Source: Limnohabitans sp. Rim47 (lineage in GTDB: Bacteria > Pseudomonadota > Gammaproteobacteria > Burkholderiales > Burkholderiaceae_C). From it: 64,000 nucleotides of DNA. This document shows positions 42,843 to 51,677 of the stretch, piece after piece. The stretch's first letter is position 1; the number at the start of each line of letters is the position of its first letter. Location: NCBI RefSeq assembly GCF_001517545.1, contig NZ_FBYA01000001.1, positions 187,181 through 251,180 on the forward strand. The letters are read 5' to 3'. The notes under the pieces are model-generated. The model did not search any database, was not told the DNA's origin, and saw only the letters and a list, made by a program, of their open reading frames with translations. The position numbers were made by a program, and so were the translations under genes.

Positions 42843-44894
42843 TCAGGCCTTGAGCAGCGCAGCGTGGACGGTGTCGGCCACGTTTTCGGCGGTGAAGCCG
42901 AAGTGTTTGAACAAAACAGGCGCAGGTGCCGACTCGCCGTAGCTGTCGATGCCGACCACGGCAGCGCAGCCGTATTTCCACCAACCATCGGTGGAGCCCA
43001 TTTCGACCGCCACGCGGGGGATGCCTGCAGGCAGCACGCTTTGCTTGTACGCAGTGTCCTGACGGTCAAACACATTGGTGCTGGGCATGGACACCACGCG
43101 CACACCAATCTTGCGCTCGGCCAGCAGCTTTTGCGCGGCCATTGCCAGCTGCACTTCAGAGCCGGTAGCGATGATGACGCCGTGGGTTTTCTTGATGCCG
43201 ACGCTTTCAGGCTCGGACAGCACATAGGCGCCGCGGCTGATGTCGCCCAAATCGCTCTTGGGCGAATAGGCCAGGTTCTGGCGGCTCAAAAGCAAAGCCG
43301 ATGGGCGGCTTGCGTTTTGCAGGGCCACGGCCCAGGCCACGGTGGTTTCGGCCGTGTCGGCAGGACGCCACACGTCCAGGCCGGGGATCAGGCGCAGGCT
43401 GGCGGCGTGCTCGATCGACTGGTGGGTGGGGCCGTCTTCGCCCAGGCCAATCGAGTCGTGCGTGAAGACGTGGATGACGCGCTGCTTCATCAGCGCGGCC
43501 ATGCGGATGGCGTTGCGTGAATAGTCAGAGAAGGTCAGGAAAGTGCCGCCGTAAGGGATGTAACCGCCGTGCAGGGCCACGCCGTTCATGATGGCGGCCA
43601 TGCCGAATTCGCGCACGCCGTAGTTGATGTGGCGGCCAATCTTGGAGGCCCCTTCGGTAGCCGAGCCGTCTGCCGTCTTGACCACGTCACCGGCCAAGTC
43701 CACGCGGAAGGCGGGGGTGCTCTTGGTGTTGGTCAGGTTGGAGCCGGTCAGGTCGGCCGAGCCGCCCAGCATTTCGGGCAGGGCGGCCGTGAAGGCTTCC
43801 AGCGCCAGTTGGCTGGCCTTGCGGCTGGCCACGGTCTCGCCCTTGGTGTGGGCGGCAACCACGGCGTCAAAAGCCACTTGGTTGAAGTTTTTGGGCAAGT
43901 CGCCCTTCATGCGGCGCACAAACTCTTTAGCCTGTGCCGGGAAGGCGGCTTTGTACGCTGCAAAACTGGTGTTCCAGGTGGCTTCGCGGGCCGCGCCTGC
44001 GGCCTTGGCATCCCAGTCTGCATAGACTTCTTTGGGGATATTGAAGGGTTCAGACGTCCAGCCTAGGGCTTCGCGGGTCAGCTTGATTTCTTCGGCACCC
44101 AAAGGCTCGCCGTGGGCTTTGGAGGTGCCTGCGCGGTTGGGCGAGCCCTTGCCGATGGCGGTCTTGCAAACGATCAAGGTGGGCTTGTCAGCGCTGTGTT
44201 TGGCGGTGGCAATTGCGGCCGACACGGCGGCGGCGTCATGGCCGTCCACAGCGTCGATCACGTTCCAGCCGCAAGCGGCAAAGCGCTGGGGCGTGTTGTC
44301 GATGAACCAAGGCGCGACCTTGCCGTCGATCGAGATGCCGTTGTCGTCGTACAGGGCGATCAGTTTGTTGAGCTTCCAGGCCCCGGCCAGGGCCACGGCT
44401 TCGTGGCTGATGCCCTCCATCAGGCAGCCGTCACCCATGAACACATAAGTGTGGTGGTTGACGATGACGTGGCCGGGTTGGTTGAACTCGGCGGCCAGCA
44501 TTTTTTCGGCCAAGGCCATGCCCACGGCGTTGGTGATGCCCTGGCCCAAGGGGCCGGTGGTGGTCTCAACGCCAGGGGTCACGCCCACTTCGGGGTGGCC
44601 AGCGGTTTTGCTGTGCAGCGTGCGGAAGTTTTTCAGGTCATCGACCGACAGCTTGTAGCCCGTCAGGTGCAGCACCGAATAAATGAGCATGGAGCCGTGG
44701 CCGTTGGACAACACAAAGCGGTCGCGGTTGGCCCAGTGCGGGTTTTTGGGGTTGTGTTGCAGGTGCTCGCCCCACAATGCCACGGCCATGTCGGCCATGC
44801 CCATGGGGGCACCGGGGTGACCCGAGTTGGCTTGTTGAACAGCGTCCATTGCGAGGGCGCGGATGGCGTTTGCCATTTGTTGTTGATTGGCCAT
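42843..44894 (-). CDS. tkt: Transketolase
   Basis: A 683-residue thiamine-diphosphate enzyme that moves two-carbon units between sugar phosphates. The start MANQQQMANAIRALAMDAVQ leads to SGHPGAPMGMADMAVALW. The ThDP motif GDGCLMEGISHEAVALAGAW ends in LIALYDDN, and DSIGLGEDGPTHQ marks the pyrimidine-binding domain. The frame is open a further 900 bp upstream, but that is the antisense of murU. The following gap gene on the same strand suggests a carbon-metabolism unit. Nothing missing. Confidence 0.98.
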   Translation of the reverse strand: MANQQQMANAIRALAMDAVQQANSGHPGAPMGMADMAVALWGEHLQHNPKNPHWANRDRFVLSNGHGSMLIYSVLHLTGYKLSVDDLKNFRTLHSKTAGHPEVGVTPGVETTTGPLGQGITNAVGMALAEKMLAAEFNQPGHVIVNHHTYVFMGDGCLMEGISHEAVALAGAWKLNKLIALYDDNGISIDGKVAPWFIDNTPQRFAACGWNVIDAVDGHDAAAVSAAIATAKHSADKPTLIVCKTAIGKGSPNRAGTSKAHGEPLGAEEIKLTREALGWTSEPFNIPKEVYADWDAKAAGAAREATWNTSFAAYKAAFPAQAKEFVRRMKGDLPKNFNQVAFDAVVAAHTKGETVASRKASQLALEAFTAALPEMLGGSADLTGSNLTNTKSTPAFRVDLAGDVVKTADGSATEGASKIGRHINYGVREFGMAAIMNGVALHGGYIPYGGTFLTFSDYSRNAIRMAALMKQRVIHVFTHDSIGLGEDGPTHQSIEHAASLRLIPGLDVWRPADTAETTVAWAVALQNASRPSALLLSRQNLAYSPKSDLGDISRGAYVLSEPESVGIKKTHGVIIATGSEVQLAMAAQKLLAERKIGVRVVSMPSTNVFDRQDTAYKQSVLPAGIPRVAVEMGSTDGWWKYGCAAVVGIDSYGESAPAPVLFKHFGFTAENVADTVHAALLKA

Positions 44895-45026
44895 GTGGGC
44901 AACTCCGGTGATGAATTCGGGAAAACCCGGGATTTTAGCGGTTAAGCACGCCCCCAGCCGCCGCAAGCACGCCTCTTGCGCCTTGAACAGGAACAACAGG
45001 CGTACGGAACATGGCAACATCGGTGC

Positions 45027-45833
45027 ATGAATTCGATCCCCCCAGCCAGCTTTGACGTTGGCCCGACCGCCGCCGAACCTGATGAATCGACAGACCGCTT
45101 GCAAGCTCAGGCCATGGTCTTGGCCGCTGGCCGTGGCGAACGCATGCGCCCGCTCACCGACACCACCCCCAAACCCTTGCTGACCGTGCGCGGCCAGCCC
45201 CTGATGCAGTGGCCCATGCAGGCCTTGGCCCGTGGCGGCTTTGGTCGCCAATTGGTGAACACCGCTTGGCTGGGTGAAAAAATCAGCGCGCAGTTTGGCG
45301 CTCAGGTGAACTGGCCCGGTCTGCCGCGGGTGAGCCTCGCCTATTCGAACGAAGCCCAGGACTTTGGCCAAGCGCTTGAAACCGCCGGGGGCATTGTGCG
45401 TGCCTTGCCCCAGTTGGCCGAGGTGTTTTGGGTCGTGGCGGGCGATGTGTTTGCCCCCGACTTTGTCTTTACGCAAGAGGCTGTGCAGCGCTTTGCCGCC
45501 AGCCCGGCGCTGGCCCATCTGTGGCTGGTGCCCAACCCCACGCACAACCCGAGCGGCGACTTTGGCCTCTCGGCCACAGGCCAGGTGCTCAATCTGTCCA
45601 AAGGCGCGGCGGGCTGCGACCACACCTTCAGCACCATCGCGCTGTACAAACGCGCTTTTTTTGCCGACTGCGGCCTGCCCGCAGGCAACCCGCAAGGTGT
45701 GGCGCTGGCACTGGCCCCCTTGCTGCGGGCGGCGATGGACCGGGGACAAGTGACCGGCGAGGTGTATGCCGGTGACTGGACCGATGTGGGCACGCCCGAG
45801 CGGCTGGCGCACTTGAACGGCGGTCAGGTATGA
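45027..45833 (+). CDS. murU: Nucleotidyltransferase, MurNAc-1-phosphate uridylyltransferase-like
   Basis: A 268-residue NTP-transferase. The signature AMVLAAGRGERMRPLTDTTPKPLL begins near residue 29, so an N-terminal extension of about 28 residues precedes the normal MurU start; ATG 45114 is an alternative. Further motifs are FWVVAGDVFAPDF (the metal-binding Asp) and YAGDWTDVGTPERL. MurU makes UDP-MurNAc from MurNAc-1-phosphate in cell-wall recycling, after the kinase AmgK. An AmgK-like gene is at 56321-57439, whereas the two are adjacent in Pseudomonas. Sugar specificity is inferred. Confidence 0.8.
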   Translation: MNSIPPASFDVGPTAAEPDESTDRLQAQAMVLAAGRGERMRPLTDTTPKPLLTVRGQPLMQWPMQALARGGFGRQLVNTAWLGEKISAQFGAQVNWPGLPRVSLAYSNEAQDFGQALETAGGIVRALPQLAEVFWVVAGDVFAPDFVFTQEAVQRFAASPALAHLWLVPNPTHNPSGDFGLSATGQVLNLSKGAAGCDHTFSTIALYKRAFFADCGLPAGNPQGVALALAPLLRAAMDRGQVTGEVYAGDWTDVGTPERLAHLNGGQV

Positions 45834-45850
45834 ACGTGATGCAGGTGTTT

Positions 45851-45867
45851 GGGGCGGCTCCTACAAT
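45851..45867. repeat. Partial REP-like sequence
   Basis: GGGGCGGCTCCTACAAT lies in the 40-bp gap before pepP. Its GGGGCGGC-TCCTACA core also occurs at 19919-19933, where it belongs to a palindromic element. Confidence 0.4.
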
Positions 45868-45873
45868 GCGCCC

Positions 45874-47262
45874 ATGAGCTCCAATACCCTCTACGCCGAC
45901 CGTCGCGCCCGCCTGGCTGCCCAATTGGGCACTGGCGGCATTGCCATCATCCCCACTGCGCCAGAGCGCCCGCGCAACCGCGACAGTGACTTTTTGTACC
46001 GGCACGACAGCTACTTCTATTACCTGACCGGTTTCACCGAGCCGCACGCCACGCTGGTGATCACGGCCGACGGCGAGACCACGCTGTTTTGCCAGCCCAA
46101 AGACCTGGAGCGTGAAGTCTGGGACGGCATCCGTTTGGGGCCAGAGGCCGCGCCCGCCGCCTTGGGGCTCAGCCGGGCCTTGTCCTCGGCCGATCTGGCT
46201 GCGCAAATGCCCAAGCTGCTGGAAAACCGCAGCACCGTTTGGTACCCGTTTGCCATCCATTCTGGGCTGGAAGGCCGTGTCGATGGTTGGCTGCAGTCGG
46301 TTCGTGCGCGTGTGCGCTATGGTGCTTTGTGCCCCGACCAGCAGCGCGATCTGTGCAGCTTGCTCGACGAGATGCGCTTGGTCAAAGACGCGCACGAGCA
46401 GGCCGTCATGCGCCGCGCCAGCGCCATCAGCGCCGGTGCCCACATCCGCGCCATGCAGCGCAGTGCCGCCATGTTGCGCGCCGGGCAAGAGGTGCGTGAA
46501 TACCACTTGGACGCCGAGTTGTTGCATGAGTTCCGTCAGCACGGTTCGCAGTACCCGGCCTATGGCTCCATCGTGGCGGGCGGGGCCAATGCCTGTGTGC
46601 TGCATTACCGCGCCGACACGGCCTTGATTCGCGACGGCGATTTGGTCTTGATCGATGCGGGTTGCGAGCTGGATGGTTATGCCAGCGACATCACCCGCAC
46701 TTTCCCGGCCAACGGCACATTCACCGGGCCGCAACGCGCTTTGTATGAGCTGGTGCTGGCTTCGCAAGACGCTGCCGTGGCCGCTACCAAGGCCGGCGCC
46801 CGTTTTGTGGACCCGCACGAGGCCACGGTGGCCGTATTGGCGCAGGGCTTGCTCGATGTGGGCTTGCTGGACAAAAACAAGGTGGGCCACGCGCAAGACG
46901 TGATCGCCAACCGCAGTTACTTTCAGTTTTACATGCACCGCACCGGCCACTGGCTGGGCATGGATGTGCACGATTGCGGCAGCTATGTCGAGCCCTCGCA
47001 GGTGGGCCAAATCAGCGAACGCAAAGACCCGCTGAGTGGCGAGCTGATCAAAGACCGCCCGAGCCGCATCTTGCAGCCAGGCATGGTGCTGACCATTGAG
47101 CCGGGCTTGTATGTGCGGCCCGCGCCGGGCGTGCCTGAAAAGTTCCACAACATCGGTATCCGCATTGAAGACGACGCCATCGTGACCCAGACTGGTTGCG
47201 AGCTGATCACGCGCGGTGTGCCGGTCAAGGCCGACGAGATCGAAGCCCTGATGAAGGGTTGA
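45874..47262 (+). CDS. pepP: Xaa-Pro aminopeptidase (aminopeptidase P)
   Basis: A 462-residue creatinase-fold dimetal peptidase that removes an N-terminal residue preceding proline. The N-terminal domain has SDFLYRHDSYFYYLTGFTEP. The metal ligands lie in LIDAGCELDGYASDITRTFP (two Asp), HRTGHWLGMDVHD (His), TIEPGLY (Glu) and GIRIEDDAI (Glu). Length is near E. coli PepP (441). In many proteobacteria pepP is followed by ubiquinone genes, but here a MOSC gene follows 3 bp later. Confidence 0.95.
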   Translation: MSSNTLYADRRARLAAQLGTGGIAIIPTAPERPRNRDSDFLYRHDSYFYYLTGFTEPHATLVITADGETTLFCQPKDLEREVWDGIRLGPEAAPAALGLSRALSSADLAAQMPKLLENRSTVWYPFAIHSGLEGRVDGWLQSVRARVRYGALCPDQQRDLCSLLDEMRLVKDAHEQAVMRRASAISAGAHIRAMQRSAAMLRAGQEVREYHLDAELLHEFRQHGSQYPAYGSIVAGGANACVLHYRADTALIRDGDLVLIDAGCELDGYASDITRTFPANGTFTGPQRALYELVLASQDAAVAATKAGARFVDPHEATVAVLAQGLLDVGLLDKNKVGHAQDVIANRSYFQFYMHRTGHWLGMDVHDCGSYVEPSQVGQISERKDPLSGELIKDRPSRILQPGMVLTIEPGLYVRPAPGVPEKFHNIGIRIEDDAIVTQTGCELITRGVPVKADEIEALMKG

Positions 47263-47265
47263 GCC

Positions 47266-47883
47266 ATGTCTGAGGCCGTCTATTCGCCTGCACGGGCAGC
47301 TCGTTTTGGTCGTGTGTTGTCAATCCAGATTGGGCGGGTGCGCCCCTTGATGGTGGGCGAGCGCAAGCTGATGTCGGCCATCGGTAAAACAGCGGTGGCA
47401 GGCCCGGTGGCGCTGGGCCCTTTGGGCTTGATGGGCGATGAGCAGGCCGACCTGTCTGTGCACGGCGGCCTGAGCAAAGCGGTTTATGCCTTGCCGTCAG
47501 AACACCTGCCTTGGTGGCAAGCGCAGCGTCAGGCTCGGGGCGTGACGATGTTCGATGAAATCCTAAACCCCGGTTATCTGGGCGAAAACCTCAGCCTGCA
47601 AGGGCTGTCCGAACACGACGTGTTCATCGGCGATGGCTTGAAGTTGGGCGATGTGGTTTTGCGCGTGACGCAACCCCGTGAGCCTTGCGGCAAGTTCAAC
47701 GCGGTGATGGGCTACGCGCTGGCCGCCAAGGACATGGTGCAAAGCGGGCGCTGCGGCTTTTATCTGGCGGTGGACCAGCCGGGCATTTTGCAAGCAGGTG
47801 CTTCTTTTGAAGTCATTCCGGGGCCTCGTTCCACCAGCGTGGCCGATGCCTTGCTACACAAAGCGTGGAAGCATTTGCGTTGA
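47266..47883 (+). CDS. MOSC domain protein (YiiM-like)
   Basis: A 205-residue protein with the MOSC beta-barrel, the C-terminal domain of molybdenum cofactor sulfurases. GLMGDEQADLSVHGGLSKAV carries the conserved His-Gly-Gly, and RVTQPREPCGKFN carries the conserved Cys. YiiM-type proteins take part in detoxifying N-hydroxylated bases as molybdenum cofactor enzymes. It starts 3 bp after pepP, so both are probably co-transcribed. Substrate not shown. Confidence 0.9.
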   Translation: MSEAVYSPARAARFGRVLSIQIGRVRPLMVGERKLMSAIGKTAVAGPVALGPLGLMGDEQADLSVHGGLSKAVYALPSEHLPWWQAQRQARGVTMFDEILNPGYLGENLSLQGLSEHDVFIGDGLKLGDVVLRVTQPREPCGKFNAVMGYALAAKDMVQSGRCGFYLAVDQPGILQAGASFEVIPGPRSTSVADALLHKAWKHLR

Positions 47884-47935
47884 GACGGCGGGCATTTGTG
47901 TGCAAAAGTCAAAAGCCAACTCACTTGTTACGCAG

Positions 47936-47974
47936 ATTGACGCGGTCAAAACGCGTTAATCCGGGGTCTACAAT
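47936..47974 (+). promoter_or_regulatory. Palindrome and -10-like box upstream of maeB
   Basis: ATTGACGCG, 7-bp loop, CGCGTTAAT (47936-47960; 8 of 9 positions pair) is followed by TACAAT (47969-47974), a good -10. A repressor bound there would cover the promoter. Further down GCTGTTG-AACGC-CAACAGC (48032-48050) is a small leader hairpin. Confidence 0.45.
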
Positions 47975-48082
47975 GAAACTTACGCCGATCTGTCGCCTAG
48001 CGACTTGATAAATTCAACAATATTAAGAATTGCTGTTGAACGCCAACAGCCACGCGGCACTTTCCTAAAACGGAGCACAACA

Positions 48083-50386
48083 ATGACCAACAAGGTTCAA
48101 GCCGAAGAAAAACGCGCGCAATTGCGCAAAGCCGCACTCGAATACCACGAGTTCCCGACTCCCGGCAAAGTGGCCATTGCGGCCACCAAGCAGTTGGTCA
48201 ACCAGCACGATCTGGCGCTGGCTTATTCGCCTGGCGTGGCCGCACCTTGCGAAGAAATCGTCAAAGACCCGGCCAACGCATTCAAATACACCAGCCGAGG
48301 CAATCTGGTGGGCGTGGTGACCAACGGCACCGCCGTTCTGGGCTTGGGCGACATTGGCCCATTGGCCAGCAAGCCGGTCATGGAAGGTAAGGGCGTCTTG
48401 TTCAAGAAGTTCTCGGGTATCGATGTGTTCGACATCGAGATCAACGAAAAAGACCCGGACAAACTGGTCGAGATCATTGCTTCACTGGAGCCGACCTTTG
48501 GCGGCATCAACCTCGAAGACATCAAGGCACCCGATTGCTTTTATGTCGAGCGCAAGTTGCGCGAACGCATGAAGATCCCGGTCTTCCATGACGACCAGCA
48601 CGGCACAGCCATCGTGGTGGGCGCAGCCATTTTGAACGGCTTGAAAATCGTGGGCAAAGACCCCAAAAAGATCAAACTGGTCACCTCGGGTGCGGGCGCT
48701 GCCGCCCTGGCTTGCTTGGGCTTGCTGGTCAAGCTGGGCATTCCTCGTGAAAACATCTGGGTCACCGACTTGGCGGGTGTGGTCTACGAAGGTCGCACCG
48801 AGCTGATGGACGAAGACAAGATTCAGTTTGTGCAAAAAACCGAGCACCGCACGCTGGCGCAGGTCATCGATGGCGCCGACGTGTTCCTGGGTTTGTCAGC
48901 CGGTGGCGTGCTCAAGCAAGACATGGTCAAGTCCATGGCGGCCAAGCCGCTGATTTTTGCCTTGGCCAACCCCAATCCCGAAATCGACCCTGAAGACGTC
49001 AAGGCCGTGCGCGACGACGCCATCATGGCCACCGGTCGCACCGATTACCCCAACCAGGTCAACAACGTCCTGTGTTTCCCCTACATTTTCCGCGGCGCTT
49101 TGGATTGCGGTGCAACCACCATCACGTTGGAGATGGAAATCGCGGCCGTGCACGCCATTTCCGAGTTGGCGCAAGCCGAGCAAAGCGAAGTCGTGGCCGC
49201 CGCCTATGTGGGCGAACCTTTGGTTTTTGGCCCTGAGTACCTGATTCCCAAGCCGTTTGACCCGCGCTTGATGATGAAGATCGCCCCAGCCGTGGCGCAA
49301 GCCGCCGCCGACAGCGGCGTGGCCTCGCGCCCCATCAAAGACCTGGACGCTTACCGCGAAAAGTTGCAAGGCTTTGTCTATGCCTCGGGCACGATGATGA
49401 AACCGATTTTCACGGCCGCCAAGCGCGCCCTGAAAAAGCGCATCGCCTATAGCGAAGGCGAAGAAGAACGCGTGCTGCGTGCATCCCAGATCGTGGTGGA
49501 CGAAGGCATCGCTCGCCCAACCCTGATTGGCCGGCCGGCGGTGATTGCCGAGCGCATCGAAAAATTTGGTTTGCGCTTGAAAGAAGAGCTGGACTATGAC
49601 GTGGTCAACGTCGAGTTGGACCACCGCTACCGCGACTTCTGGCAGACCTACCACCGCCTGACAGAGCGCAAGGGCGTCACCGAGCAAATCGCCAAGATTG
49701 AAATGCGCCGCCGTTTGTCGCTCATTGGCGCCATGTTGCTGCACAAAGGCGACGTGGACGGCATGATTTGTGGCACTTGGGGCACCAATCCCATGCACCT
49801 GAACTACATCGACCAGGTCATCGGCAAGCGTGCTGGTGTCAACACCTACGCCTGCATGAACGGCTTGATGTTGCCCGGCCGCCAGGTTTTCATGGTCGAC
49901 ACCCACGTCAACTACGACCCTACGGCCGATCAGTTGGCCGAATTCACCATCATGGCGGCCGAAGAAATGCGCCGCTTCGGCATCAAGCCTAAGGCGGCTT
50001 TGCTGTCGCATTCCAACTTTGGCTCCTCCAACCAGCCCAGCGCCGTCAAAATGCGTGACGTGCTTGAGTTGCTGCGTAAAAACGCGCCATGGCTTGAAGT
50101 GGACGGCGAAATGCACGGTGACGTGGCGCTGGACGCGGCAGCGCGGCAGGCCATCATGCCCAACAGCAGTTTGATTGGCGATGCGAACTTGTTGGTTTTG
50201 CCAAACATTGACGCCGCCAATATTGCTTACAACCTGCTCAAGACGGCTGCGGGCGGCAACATCGCCGTGGGACCTGTTTTGCTGGGGGCCGCCAAGCCGG
50301 TTCACATCTTGACATCCAGCACCACCGTGCGCCGGATTGTGAACATGACTGCCCTCACTGTGGCCGACGCCAACGCGGCGCGTTAA
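48083..50386 (+). CDS. maeB: NADP-dependent malic enzyme with phosphotransacetylase-like domain
   Basis: A 767-residue enzyme that converts malate to pyruvate and CO2 with NADP reduction. The malic domain (about 1-430) includes LALAYSPGVAAPCEEIV, FHDDQHGTAIVVGAA (metal-binding Asp and His) and LVTSGAGAAALACLGLLV. The C-terminal part (about 430-767) is phosphotransacetylase-like with FMVDTHVNYDPTADQLAEF, probably regulatory as in E. coli MaeB (759 residues). ATG 48083 follows CGGAGCACAACA, while the upstream in-frame start adds non-family residues. A large terminator follows. Confidence 0.97.
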   Translation: MTNKVQAEEKRAQLRKAALEYHEFPTPGKVAIAATKQLVNQHDLALAYSPGVAAPCEEIVKDPANAFKYTSRGNLVGVVTNGTAVLGLGDIGPLASKPVMEGKGVLFKKFSGIDVFDIEINEKDPDKLVEIIASLEPTFGGINLEDIKAPDCFYVERKLRERMKIPVFHDDQHGTAIVVGAAILNGLKIVGKDPKKIKLVTSGAGAAALACLGLLVKLGIPRENIWVTDLAGVVYEGRTELMDEDKIQFVQKTEHRTLAQVIDGADVFLGLSAGGVLKQDMVKSMAAKPLIFALANPNPEIDPEDVKAVRDDAIMATGRTDYPNQVNNVLCFPYIFRGALDCGATTITLEMEIAAVHAISELAQAEQSEVVAAAYVGEPLVFGPEYLIPKPFDPRLMMKIAPAVAQAAADSGVASRPIKDLDAYREKLQGFVYASGTMMKPIFTAAKRALKKRIAYSEGEEERVLRASQIVVDEGIARPTLIGRPAVIAERIEKFGLRLKEELDYDVVNVELDHRYRDFWQTYHRLTERKGVTEQIAKIEMRRRLSLIGAMLLHKGDVDGMICGTWGTNPMHLNYIDQVIGKRAGVNTYACMNGLMLPGRQVFMVDTHVNYDPTADQLAEFTIMAAEEMRRFGIKPKAALLSHSNFGSSNQPSAVKMRDVLELLRKNAPWLEVDGEMHGDVALDAAARQAIMPNSSLIGDANLLVLPNIDAANIAYNLLKTAAGGNIAVGPVLLGAAKPVHILTSSTTVRRIVNMTALTVADANAAR

Positions 50387-50400
50387 GCCATAAAAAGACA

Positions 50401-50471
50401 GCAAGCGCTAACTTAAGCCTTGAATGCCCAGACAGGTTTTGCCTGTTTATTGGGCATTCGCTTGCTTTTTT
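50401..50471 (+). terminator. Large terminator of maeB
   Basis: Nested stems: GCAAGCG/CGCTTGC outside, GAATGCCCA (50422-50430)/TGGGCATTC (50451-50459) inside, and ACAGG-TTTTG-CCTGT at the tip, then TTTTTT. Confidence 0.9.
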
Positions 50472-50540
50472 ATGTCGTTTGCCTCACACTAGCGCCTTCG
50501 AGTTTTCGGGTTTACCCGGGGGCTTCTGAAAGGTGTTTTC

Positions 50541-50954
50541 ATGAAGGTGGCGCGACAAATTGCCGCCCTGCAGCGCTGGATGCCGGTGCTTTTGGGGTTG
50601 GTGCTCTCAATTTGCACTCTGTGGGTGCAGGCCAGTCCGGCCACCTCTGCCCAAACTTCACCGACTCTGTCGGTGACAGATTTGCCGCGAGAAGGCCAAG
50701 AAACGTACCAACTCATCCGCAAGGGGGGTCCTTTTCCTCATGAAAAGGACGGCACGGTTTTTGGCAATCGCGAGCGGATTCTGCCCCGTGAGACGCGGGG
50801 GTTTTACCGTGAATACACCGTCAGAACACCTGGAGTGAAGCATCGCGGAGCACGGCGCATCGTTTGCGGTGGCCAGGTTTCCCGAAATCCACAGACCTGT
50901 TACTACACACAAGACCATTACGCGAGTTTTCGCATGATTGTCGACAAGCCTTGA
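50541..50954 (+). CDS. Secreted guanyl-specific ribonuclease (barnase/RNase Sa family)
   Basis: A 137-residue exported RNase. The signal peptide is about residues 1-31 (hydrophobic WMPVLLGLVLSICTLWVQ). The mature part has LPREGQETYQLIRKGGPFPH, then FYREYTVRTPG (catalytic Glu91), RGARRIVCGG (Arg) and YYTQDHYASF (general-acid His126), the microbial N1/T1-RNase layout. Cys109 and Cys120 could form a disulfide. The next gene, 29 bp downstream, encodes a barstar-like inhibitor, so the pair is toxin and immunity. Export implies use outside the cell or in the periplasm. Confidence 0.93.
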   Translation: MKVARQIAALQRWMPVLLGLVLSICTLWVQASPATSAQTSPTLSVTDLPREGQETYQLIRKGGPFPHEKDGTVFGNRERILPRETRGFYREYTVRTPGVKHRGARRIVCGGQVSRNPQTCYYTQDHYASFRMIVDKP

Positions 50955-50983
50955 TTTTTAGACTTTAGAGAAAGACCACGGAG

Positions 50984-51409
50984 ATGGACACGCCGATTCG
51001 TCACGACCAAGAGGCGCCCCTGAAGGGCGTGCGGTCTAACATCGTGCAGTCGATTCGCGCTTACCGCGTGAGCGACTTGCAAGAGGCCGCCCAAGGCCTG
51101 GGCCACCACTTTTTGTATGCCAACTTGGCCGAAGCCCAGAGCAAACAAGACGTGCTGGACCTTATTGGTGCGCAATTCACGCTGCCCTCGCACTTTGGCA
51201 AGAACTTTGATGCCTTGTACGACTGCATGACAGACCCCTTGCACAAGTCGGGTCCACAGCCAGGCTTCATCGTGGTGCTGGAGCAAATTCCGGCACACGT
51301 CAAATTTGACAAGGAAGCCCGCGAGCAATTGCTGGACATCTTCCGTGACACGGCCGATTACTGGGGAGACAGGAAGATACCCTTCCGATGCTTCTATTCT
51401 TTTCTGTAG
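50984..51409 (+). CDS. Barstar family RNase inhibitor
   Basis: A 141-residue cytoplasmic protein of the barstar fold. The C-terminal 100 residues have the family blocks SKQDVLDLIGAQFTLPSHFG, KNFDALYDCMTD (the Asp-rich helix that plugs the RNase active site) and the closing strand with CFYSFL. Barstar is about 90 residues, so about 40 extra N-terminal residues are present. It is likely to protect the cell from the RNase encoded just upstream before export. GAGA precedes the ATG. Confidence 0.92.
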   Translation: MDTPIRHDQEAPLKGVRSNIVQSIRAYRVSDLQEAAQGLGHHFLYANLAEAQSKQDVLDLIGAQFTLPSHFGKNFDALYDCMTDPLHKSGPQPGFIVVLEQIPAHVKFDKEAREQLLDIFRDTADYWGDRKIPFRCFYSFL

Positions 51410-51591
51410 CCCGTTCTGCGCAAAATAGCCAAGCAGGACGGGCGATTGAGGCACAAACCGAGGACGCCGTGATGGCCGAATCGGTCGAAGAAGGCGAAAA
51501 AATGCCCACCGACAAATTGGTGGACGTGTCGCCCTTGGCGCTGCGCATGAGCAGCCCATTCAATGCAGGTTATTGGCTCGCAGCCGCCTGA
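51388..51591 (+). CDS. Possible small protein overlapping the barstar gene
   Basis: A 67-residue open frame starting 22 bp before the barstar stop, in another frame. It is rich in Ala, Glu and Ser, without a membrane segment or motif that I recognise. The codon use is not obviously out of character, and the strong terminator at 51623 lies just after its stop. It may be a translationally coupled third gene or only a chance frame. Confidence 0.35.
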   Translation: MLLFFSVARSAQNSQAGRAIEAQTEDAVMAESVEEGEKMPTDKLVDVSPLALRMSSPFNAGYWLAAA

Positions 51592-51622
51592 TCTCGCGTT
51601 GAGCTGCTGTATGCGGCAAAGT

Positions 51623-51652
51623 AAAAAAAGCCCGTCATTGACGGGCTTTTTT
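51623..51652. terminator. Bidirectional terminator
   Basis: AAAAAAGCCCGTC-ATT-GACGGGCTTTTTT, with A and T tracts on both sides. It serves the RNase/barstar genes from the left and rsmA from the right. Confidence 0.92.
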
Positions 51653-51677
51653 GTGGTTGCTGACTTTGTTGACGATT

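Noticed and set aside
44895..45812. Long N-terminal extension of transketolase
   Set aside because: It is antisense to murU and has no homology to transketolase; ATG 44894 gives the standard N-terminus.
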